Shown here piece after piece: positions 33,478-38,862 of a stretch of DNA of 38,862 bases; positions within the stretch are counted from its first letter, which is position 1, and every line of letters begins with the position of its first letter. Position numbers and translations under genes: made by a program. Location: NCBI GenBank assembly GCA_030452985.1, contig JAKDLG010000029.1:1-38862 (forward strand). The letters are read 5' to 3'. The notes beneath the pieces were generated by a model that was not told the origin of the DNA, made no database searches, and saw nothing but the letters and a program-made list of their open reading frames with translations. Origin of the DNA: Humibacillus sp. Its GTDB lineage: Bacteria; Actinomycetota; Actinomycetes; Actinomycetales; Dermatophilaceae.

Positions 33478-34523
33478 GTGCCGCAGGCACGAGGGCCCGG
33501 GGTCGTGGCCGTGGCGACGCCGGCGACGTGCTCGTCGTGCAGGGTCTCGACGTGACCGTCCGCGAGCAGATGCTTGTCGAGGACGTCACCTTCACCGTCC
33601 GCTCCGGCGAACGGGTGGGCCTGATCGGCGAGTCGGGCTCGGGCAAGTCGTTGACCGCCCTGGCCCTGATGGGCCTGCTGCCGGAGGGGCTGACGGCGAC
33701 CGGCTCGGTGCGGGTCGACGGTGTCCGCCACGACCTCGTCGGCGCCGACGAGAGGGCCATGTCCCGCGTGCGCGGTCGCGACATCGCCATGGTCTTCCAG
33801 GAGCCGATGACCGCGCTCAACCCGACGATGAGGGTGGGCGACCAGGTCGCCGAAGCCATGCTGATCCACCGGACCCGACCCAACCGCAAGGCCGCCCACT
33901 CCGCTGCCGTCGAGCTGCTCGAGCAGGTCGGGCTGCCCGACCCGCCCGATACGGCGCGGGCCTACCCCCACCAGCTCTCGGGCGGGCAACGACAACGGGT
34001 GGTGCTGGCCCTGGCACTGGCGAACGACCCGGCCCTGCTCGTGTGCGACGAACCCACGACCGCCCTCGACGTCACCGTGCAGGCGTTCGTGCTCGACCTC
34101 ATCGTGCAGGGGGTGCTCGACCGACGGGCCGCGATGGTCTTCATCACCCACGACCTCGCCGTGGTCGCCACCGTCTGCGAACGCGTCATGGTGATGTACG
34201 GCGGCCGGATCGTCGAGGCCGGTCCGGTGCAGGCGGTCTTCACCCGGCCACGGCACCGTTACACCCAAGGGCTGCTCGGGGCCTCTGACCTGGCTGTGGT
34301 CGACGACCGCGGCCGCCTCGCGACCATCCCCGGCTCGGTACCGGCCGCGGGCAGGTTCCCGGCCGGGTGTGTCTTTCGCAACCGGTGCGCGCATGCCACC
34401 GCCCTCTGCGAGACCCGCCCGCCCTGGACCGCCACCGGTAACGACGCCGGCTTCGCCTGTCACCATCCCGCCGACGCAGCGGATGCCGCACCCACGTCGG
34501 CGTCCGAGGGGAGGCAGCGATGA
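33474..34523 (+). CDS. ABC importer ATPase, DppD type
   Basis: This 349-residue ATP-binding subunit starts at an ATG overlapping the previous stop. Walker A is GESGSGKS with Lys58, the signature LSGGQRQ starts at residue 168, and Walker B DEPTTALD has Asp192; ITHDLAVVA is the switch region. The C-terminal oligopeptide-transporter extension carries a cysteine cluster (GCVFRNRCAHATALC, then FACHHP), the pattern associated with an iron-sulfur cluster in some DppD-type ATPases. It pairs with the following ATPase to power import. Confidence 0.95.
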   Translation: MSAAGTRARGRGRGDAGDVLVVQGLDVTVREQMLVEDVTFTVRSGERVGLIGESGSGKSLTALALMGLLPEGLTATGSVRVDGVRHDLVGADERAMSRVRGRDIAMVFQEPMTALNPTMRVGDQVAEAMLIHRTRPNRKAAHSAAVELLEQVGLPDPPDTARAYPHQLSGGQRQRVVLALALANDPALLVCDEPTTALDVTVQAFVLDLIVQGVLDRRAAMVFITHDLAVVATVCERVMVMYGGRIVEAGPVQAVFTRPRHRYTQGLLGASDLAVVDDRGRLATIPGSVPAAGRFPAGCVFRNRCAHATALCETRPPWTATGNDAGFACHHPADAADAAPTSASEGRQR

Positions 34524-35467
34524 CCGGCTCCGTCCCGCAGGGCCCCGGTTCCGACGCGGACACAGACCCTGTCATGCGCGGCGTCGCGGCCACTGCCCCC
34601 GCCTACCCTGCGCCTGCCGGTATCCCGGTCAGCCCTGACCCGGCGGCGATCAGCGTGCGCAACGTGACCCGCGACTACCGCCGTCCCCGCACCTCAGTGC
34701 TGCGCGCCAGCGAACCGGTGCGGGCCCTACGCGGCGTCAGCTTCGAGGTGGCGCAGGGCGAGCGCTTCGGCATCGTTGGCGAGTCCGGTTGCGGCAAGTC
34801 GACCCTGCTGCGCATCATCTCGGGTCTCGACCATGCCACGACGGGGTCGGTGCACATCGAGGGCACCGACCTCACCGGTCGGCGTGACCGCCAGCTGCGG
34901 TTTCTGCGCACCCGCCTCCAGCTGGTCTTCCAGGACCCGATGAGCTCACTCGACCCACGGATGAGGGTGCACGACATCGTCGCCGAGCCGCTGGTCGCCC
35001 AAGGCCGCGGGCCCTCCCGTGAACGGGTCGGTGAGCTGCTCGAGGCGGTCGGGTTGCAGGCAGCCGCCGCCGACCGGTACCCGCACCAGTTCTCCGGCGG
35101 GCAACGCCAACGCATCTCGATCGCGCGCGCTCTGGCGCCGCGACCGAATATCCTCGTGGCCGACGAACCGGTCAGCGCCCTCGACGTCTCCGTCCGCGCG
35201 CAGGTGCTCAACCTCATCGCCGACCTCGTCGACGAGCTCGACCTCACCCTGGTGTTCGTCTCGCACGACCTCTCGGTGGTGCGCCACGTGTGCGACCGGG
35301 TGGCGGTCATGCACGAAGGTGAGATCGTCGAGATGGGGCCGGTAGCCGACGTCTACGACGACCCCCAGCACCCGTACACCCGCCAGCTCATCGCGGCGAT
35401 CCCGACGCTGAGCAAGGCGCTCTCGGGCACCACTGCCGCCGACCTCACCAGGGAGACCTCACCATGA
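34520..35467 (+). CDS. ABC importer ATPase, DppF type
   Basis: This 315-residue ATPase starts at an ATG overlapping the DppD-type stop. Walker A is GESGCGKS with Lys93, the signature is FSGGQRQRISIAR, and Walker B is ADEPVSALD; VSHDLSVVRH follows. An extra N-terminal stretch of about 45 Pro/Ala-rich residues precedes the domain. The C-terminus is short and lacks the Cys cluster of its partner, ending in a Thr-rich tail. It overlaps the second S58 peptidase gene (ATGA). Confidence 0.95.
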   Translation: MTGSVPQGPGSDADTDPVMRGVAATAPAYPAPAGIPVSPDPAAISVRNVTRDYRRPRTSVLRASEPVRALRGVSFEVAQGERFGIVGESGCGKSTLLRIISGLDHATTGSVHIEGTDLTGRRDRQLRFLRTRLQLVFQDPMSSLDPRMRVHDIVAEPLVAQGRGPSRERVGELLEAVGLQAAAADRYPHQFSGGQRQRISIARALAPRPNILVADEPVSALDVSVRAQVLNLIADLVDELDLTLVFVSHDLSVVRHVCDRVAVMHEGEIVEMGPVADVYDDPQHPYTRQLIAAIPTLSKALSGTTAADLTRETSP

Positions 35468-36543
35468 CGACACGGCCCGGCCCGACCAACAGCCTCACGG
35501 ATGTCGCGGGGCTGCGGGTGGGGCACGCCAGCCGGCGGGGTGACGGCTGGCTCACCGGAACGACGGTGGTGCTCTCGCCACCCGGTGGGGCGGTCGCTGG
35601 GGTGGACGTTCGAGGTGGTGGCCCGGGCACCCGTGACACTGACCTGCTCGACCCGCGGAACATGGTCGAGCGGGTGCACGCGGTCGTGCTCTCGGGCGGC
35701 AGCGCCTTCGGGCTCGGCTCGGTCGACGGCGTGATGGGTCGGCTCTTCGACGACGGTGTGGGCCTGCCGATGGGCGCCCCTGGGGAGGTGGTGCCGATCG
35801 TGCCGGGGGCGGTGGTGTTCGACCTCGGCCGGGGCGGTGACTTCGCCACCCATCCGGGGCCGCAGCTCGGCGAGCAGGCCTACGACGCAGCGACATCCGA
35901 CCCGGTGCGGGAGGGCGCCGTCGGCGCGGGAACCGGAAGCGTAGCCGGGGGTCTCAAGGGCGCGGTCGGATCGGCCAGTGCCGTGCTCGACGACGGCACG
36001 ACCGTGGCGGCGCTGGTGGTCGTCAACGCCCTCGGGTCGTGTGTCGACCCGGCCACGGGTGAGCTCTACGCCGTGCGCTTCGGCCTGCCGGGCGAGTTTC
36101 CGCCCCTCACCGTCCCTGACCCGCACGAGCTGGATGCCGCTCGGCAGCGCGCCGCCGATCTCGCCACCCCGGGCGGGCCGAGGTACGGGATGGCGACGAC
36201 GATCGGGGTCGTCGCGACCGACCTCACCTTGACGAAGGCGCAGTGCGCCAAGGTGTCGGGCATCGCGCACGACGGCATGGCGCGCGGCATCCGGCCGACG
36301 CACACGATGTTCGACGGCGACACGGTCTTCACCCTGGCCACCGGCGAACGGGAGGCGCCCGACCCGGCCGCCTTCCACGCGCTGCTCGGCGCGGCCGGCG
36401 ACTGCTTCACCCGCGCGATCGGTCACGCGCTGCTCAGCGCCGAGACGACCGCGACGCCCGCGGGCACGTGGCGGTCGTACCGCGACGCCTTCCCCTCTGC
36501 CTTCACCGCCGTGACATCCACCAGCGTGACGACAGGAGAGTGA
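35464..36543 (+). CDS. Cytoplasmic S58/P1-family peptidase
   Basis: This 359-residue paralogue of the secreted enzyme starts at ATG 35464, overlapping the ATPase stop. No signal peptide is visible, so it acts in the cytoplasm. It shows LTDVAGLRVGHAS at the start, GGGPGTRDTDLLDP, GAGTGSVAGGLKGAVGSAS, and the nucleophile region GMATTIGVVATD with Thr245-Thr246. The residue before the nucleophile is Ala244, not the Asn seen in the secreted paralogue and in NylC-type enzymes. IRPTHTMFDGDTVFTLATGE follows. It lies inside the importer operon, so it probably processes what the transporter brings in. Substrates could be beta-peptides, D-amino-acid peptides or other amides; the family is broad. Confidence 0.92.
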   Translation: MTTRPGPTNSLTDVAGLRVGHASRRGDGWLTGTTVVLSPPGGAVAGVDVRGGGPGTRDTDLLDPRNMVERVHAVVLSGGSAFGLGSVDGVMGRLFDDGVGLPMGAPGEVVPIVPGAVVFDLGRGGDFATHPGPQLGEQAYDAATSDPVREGAVGAGTGSVAGGLKGAVGSASAVLDDGTTVAALVVVNALGSCVDPATGELYAVRFGLPGEFPPLTVPDPHELDAARQRAADLATPGGPRYGMATTIGVVATDLTLTKAQCAKVSGIAHDGMARGIRPTHTMFDGDTVFTLATGEREAPDPAAFHALLGAAGDCFTRAIGHALLSAETTATPAGTWRSYRDAFPSAFTAVTSTSVTTGE

Positions 36544-36551
36544 CAGCGCCC

Positions 36552-38012
36552 ATGACCGAGCTCGCGATGAGCGTTCCCGACGGCCTCCCGATCGGCGACG
36601 GCTGGCTGCCCGCACCGTCAACGGCAGCGGTCACCTTCCCCTACGACGGCTCGCTGGTGGCGACGGCGCCGGTAGGTGACGCCGACCTGGCCCGCCGTGC
36701 GCTCGACGAGGCGTTGACGGTGCGGGAGGAGGTTTCGCGGTTGCCGTCGCACGTGCGCCGACGGGCCCTGCAGGCGACGCACGACGCGGTCGCCCTGCGC
36801 CGTGACCATTTCGAGCAGCTGCTCGTCGCCGAGACCGGCAAGCCGCTGGTCGACTGCCGGGTCGAGGTGGCCCGCAGCCTGCTGACGCTGCAGACGGCGG
36901 CCGAGGAGGTGGCGCGCCTGCACGGCGAGACGGTGCCCCTGGACCTGTTGCCCTCGGGGGAGGGGCTGCTCGGCTTCTGGGTGCGCCGGCCCATCGGAGT
37001 CGTCGTGGGTATCTCGGGCTTCAACTACCCGTTGTTGCTCGCCGCGCACAAGATCGCGCCGGCGCTCGCGGCGGGGTGCCCGGTGGTGGCCAAGCCCGCG
37101 CCGCAGACCCCGTTGGCCACCCTGTGGCTCGTGCACCTCGTGCGTGAGGCCCTGCACGACGCCGGGGGACCACGCGCGGCGGTACAGCTCGTGACCGGTG
37201 GCCCCGAGGTGGGGGTGGCACTGACGACAGACCGTCGGGTGAGCGCGGTGTCGTTCACCGGGTCGGCCACCGTGGGGCACCAGATCGCCCGGGATGCCGC
37301 GCCGACGAAGGTGCTGCTCGAGCTGGGCTCCAACGCTGCGCTCGTGGTGGCAGCGGACGCCGACCTCGATGCAGCGGCGGATGCGGTGGTGCGTGGCGGC
37401 TACTACGCGTCGGGTCAGGCCTGTATCAGTGTGCAACGGGTCGTGGTGGTCGACGCGGTGCGCGACGATTTCCTGACGCGGCTGTCGAGCCGGATGGACC
37501 AGGTCGTCGTGGGTGACCCGCGCGACGAGACCACGCGGGTGTCGGCCCTCATCGACGAGCGGTCGACGGGTCGGGTGCTCGAGTGGGTGGAGCAGGCGGT
37601 CGCGGCCGGTGCGGGACTGGTGACGGGAGGGCGACGGGTCGGGGGCGCGATCGAGCCCACGGTGCTGCTCGACGTCCCAGACGGCGTGGCCGCCTGGGAC
37701 GAGGAGATCTTCGGTCCGGTGGTTGCGGTGCGGTCGGTGCCCGACCTCGACACGGCGTTCGAGGTGGTGAACCACTCGCGGTACGGGCTGCACGCGAGCG
37801 TCTTCACGGCATCCTTGGCGACGGCCTTCGAGGCGGTCGATCGCATCGAGGCGGGTGGGGTGATCGTCAACGACGTTCCCGGATTCCGCTCCGACGTCAT
37901 GCCCTACGGCGGGGTCAAGGACTCGGGCTCGGGCCGAGAAGGACCCCGGTTCGCGATCGAAGAGCTGACGGTGACCCGGATGGCCGTCATCCGGCCGACG
38001 ACGAAGGGCTGA
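36552..38012 (+). CDS. NAD(P)-dependent aldehyde dehydrogenase
   Basis: This 486-residue enzyme is of standard ALDH length. I use ATG 36552; a GTG at 36540 overlapping the peptidase stop (GTGA) is in frame and would add four residues, but it is only one base from AGGAG (36534-36538). Key motifs are GISGFNYPL with Asn158, FTGSATVGHQIA, LELGSNA with general base Glu257, and GQACISVQR with catalytic Cys291. LELGSNA and CISVQR place it near lactaldehyde, sulfoacetaldehyde and phosphonoacetaldehyde dehydrogenases rather than betaine-type enzymes. It should oxidise an aldehyde to an acid with NAD(P). It sits between the peptidase and SDR genes, suggesting stepwise oxidation of a released alcohol. 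Confidence 0.95.
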   Translation: MTELAMSVPDGLPIGDGWLPAPSTAAVTFPYDGSLVATAPVGDADLARRALDEALTVREEVSRLPSHVRRRALQATHDAVALRRDHFEQLLVAETGKPLVDCRVEVARSLLTLQTAAEEVARLHGETVPLDLLPSGEGLLGFWVRRPIGVVVGISGFNYPLLLAAHKIAPALAAGCPVVAKPAPQTPLATLWLVHLVREALHDAGGPRAAVQLVTGGPEVGVALTTDRRVSAVSFTGSATVGHQIARDAAPTKVLLELGSNAALVVAADADLDAAADAVVRGGYYASGQACISVQRVVVVDAVRDDFLTRLSSRMDQVVVGDPRDETTRVSALIDERSTGRVLEWVEQAVAAGAGLVTGGRRVGGAIEPTVLLDVPDGVAAWDEEIFGPVVAVRSVPDLDTAFEVVNHSRYGLHASVFTASLATAFEAVDRIEAGGVIVNDVPGFRSDVMPYGGVKDSGSGREGPRFAIEELTVTRMAVIRPTTKG

Positions 38013-38015
38013 GGC

Positions 38016-38852
38016 ATGAGCGCGCAGACGAACGAACCTTCGAACGAGCAGGCGGTTGAACGGACTCTGGCTCGCATCGACTACTCGCGGTTGTTCCGGC
38101 TCGACGGCCGCTGTGTCGTGGTGGTCGGGGCCGGCAGCGGGATCGGTCGCGAGAGCGCCCTGGCGCTGACGGCACACGGCGCCGAGGTGGTGTGCGCCGA
38201 CCGTGACGTTGCTGCTGCGGAGGAGACCGTCGCAATGGGCGGCGGAGTCTCGGCCTACGCGCTGGATGTGCTCGACTCCGAGGCGGTCTCGCGAGCCGCC
38301 GACGAGCTGCAGGGCGACCACGGGGTCGACGTGCTCGTCTTCACCGCCGCGACCAACGTGCGCAAGCGGCTGCTCGACTACACGGGTGAGGAGTTCGACC
38401 GGGTGGTCGCGCTCAACCTGCGGGCGTCGTTCGACCTGGTGCGGGAGTTCGGCGCCGGCATGGCCGAGCGCGGCCGGGGGAGCATCATCGGCTTCAGCTC
38501 GATCCGCGCCGTCACGGTCGAACCGGGACAAGGCGTGTACGCCGCGACCAAGGCGGGCCTTGTACAGCTGCTGCGCACGGCCGCCGCCGAGCTCGGCCCC
38601 TCGGGCGTGCGCGTCAACGCGATCGCTCCCGGCGTCGTCGACACCCCGCTGACGGCGCAGATCCGGGCTGTGCCCGAGTGGTCGGAGGCCTACGCGAGCA
38701 AGAGCGCTCTCGGCCGGTGGTCGCACGCCGAGGAGCTGGCCGGCGCAGTGGTCTACCTCGCCTCCGACGCGTCGAGCTTCGTCACCGGCAGCCACCTGTT
38801 CGTCGACGGCGGCTGGACCGCGATCGACGGCCGCTACACCCCGCCCGCCTGA
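38016..38852 (+). CDS. Short-chain dehydrogenase/reductase
   Basis: This 278-residue classical SDR starts three bases after the ALDH stop. The cofactor motif is VVGAGSGIGRESA, the catalytic Ser162 is in GFSSIRA, Tyr175 and Lys179 are in VYAATKA (YxxxK), and VRVNAIAPGVVDTPL and VDGGWTAID follow. The N-terminal 25 residues, before the Rossmann strand, are longer than usual. The enzyme should interconvert an alcohol and a ketone or aldehyde using NAD(H) or NADP(H). It may feed its product to the adjacent ALDH. It ends ten bases before the window end, so operon continuation is unknown. Confidence 0.95.
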   Translation: MSAQTNEPSNEQAVERTLARIDYSRLFRLDGRCVVVVGAGSGIGRESALALTAHGAEVVCADRDVAAAEETVAMGGGVSAYALDVLDSEAVSRAADELQGDHGVDVLVFTAATNVRKRLLDYTGEEFDRVVALNLRASFDLVREFGAGMAERGRGSIIGFSSIRAVTVEPGQGVYAATKAGLVQLLRTAAAELGPSGVRVNAIAPGVVDTPLTAQIRAVPEWSEAYASKSALGRWSHAEELAGAVVYLASDASSFVTGSHLFVDGGWTAIDGRYTPPA

Positions 38853-38862
38853 CCCACCCCGC

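Noticed and set aside
36618-38795. 725-codon minus-strand frame opposite ALDH and SDR
   Set aside because: The opposite strand carries intact catalytic motifs of two known families, and this frame encodes only Arg/His-rich sequence.

Overview
The window is high-GC DNA with dense, overlapping genes. NTGA start/stop overlaps are common, GTG starts are frequent, and third codon positions are strongly G/C. The families present (FHA, PknB-type kinase, PP2C phosphatase, EccC/EssC-type FtsK ATPase, TgpA-like transglutaminase) point to an actinobacterium, most likely a Micrococcales member. The phylum is well supported; the order is an inference.

Region A (3-23999, all + strand) is one long locus related to type VII secretion. 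It opens with the C-terminal part of an Ala/Gly-rich repeat protein cut by the window edge, followed by a small conserved protein. Next comes a phospho-signalling block: PP2C phosphatase, a proline-rich FHA protein, a membrane Ser/Thr kinase, and an FHA-like protein fused to a helical C-terminal domain. A 2099-residue envelope-anchored protein with Ig-like and fibronectin type III domains follows. The block ends with a MoxR AAA+ ATPase, a DUF58 protein, a TgpA-like membrane protein whose transglutaminase catalytic Cys and Asp are replaced, and a 1482-residue EccC/EssC-like ATPase with ubiquitin-like and FHA domains at its N-terminus. Most of these genes overlap by 4 bases, so they are probably expressed together. 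My reading is a kinase-controlled export or surface-assembly machine. The canonical partners EccB, EccD, EccE, MycP and WXG100 proteins are not in the window, although some could lie upstream.

Region B (24124-25194) is a minus-strand gene for a single-pass membrane protein of unknown function, preceded by a 54-bp imperfect palindrome.

Region C (25317-38852) looks like a catabolic cluster. It has a secreted S58/P1-family (DmpA/NylC-like) peptidase, then on the minus strand an amidase-signature hydrolase overlapping a FadR-family GntR regulator. Divergent from these is a + strand operon: a tartrate/isopropylmalate-type dehydrogenase, a complete dipeptide/oligopeptide ABC importer (binding protein, two permeases, two ATPases), a second, cytoplasmic S58 peptidase, an aldehyde dehydrogenase and a short-chain dehydrogenase. 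A perfect 15-bp palindrome of FadR-operator type (ACTGGTCAGACCAGT) lies in the divergent intergenic region. The parsimonious model is uptake of an amide- or peptide-linked compound, cleavage of its amide bonds, and oxidation of the alcohol/aldehyde products under GntR control. The substrate cannot be named from sequence.

No rRNA, tRNA, CRISPR array, insertion sequence or phage gene was seen. No stretch longer than about 300 bases lacks a gene; the largest gap is about 210 bases, at 25105-25316.
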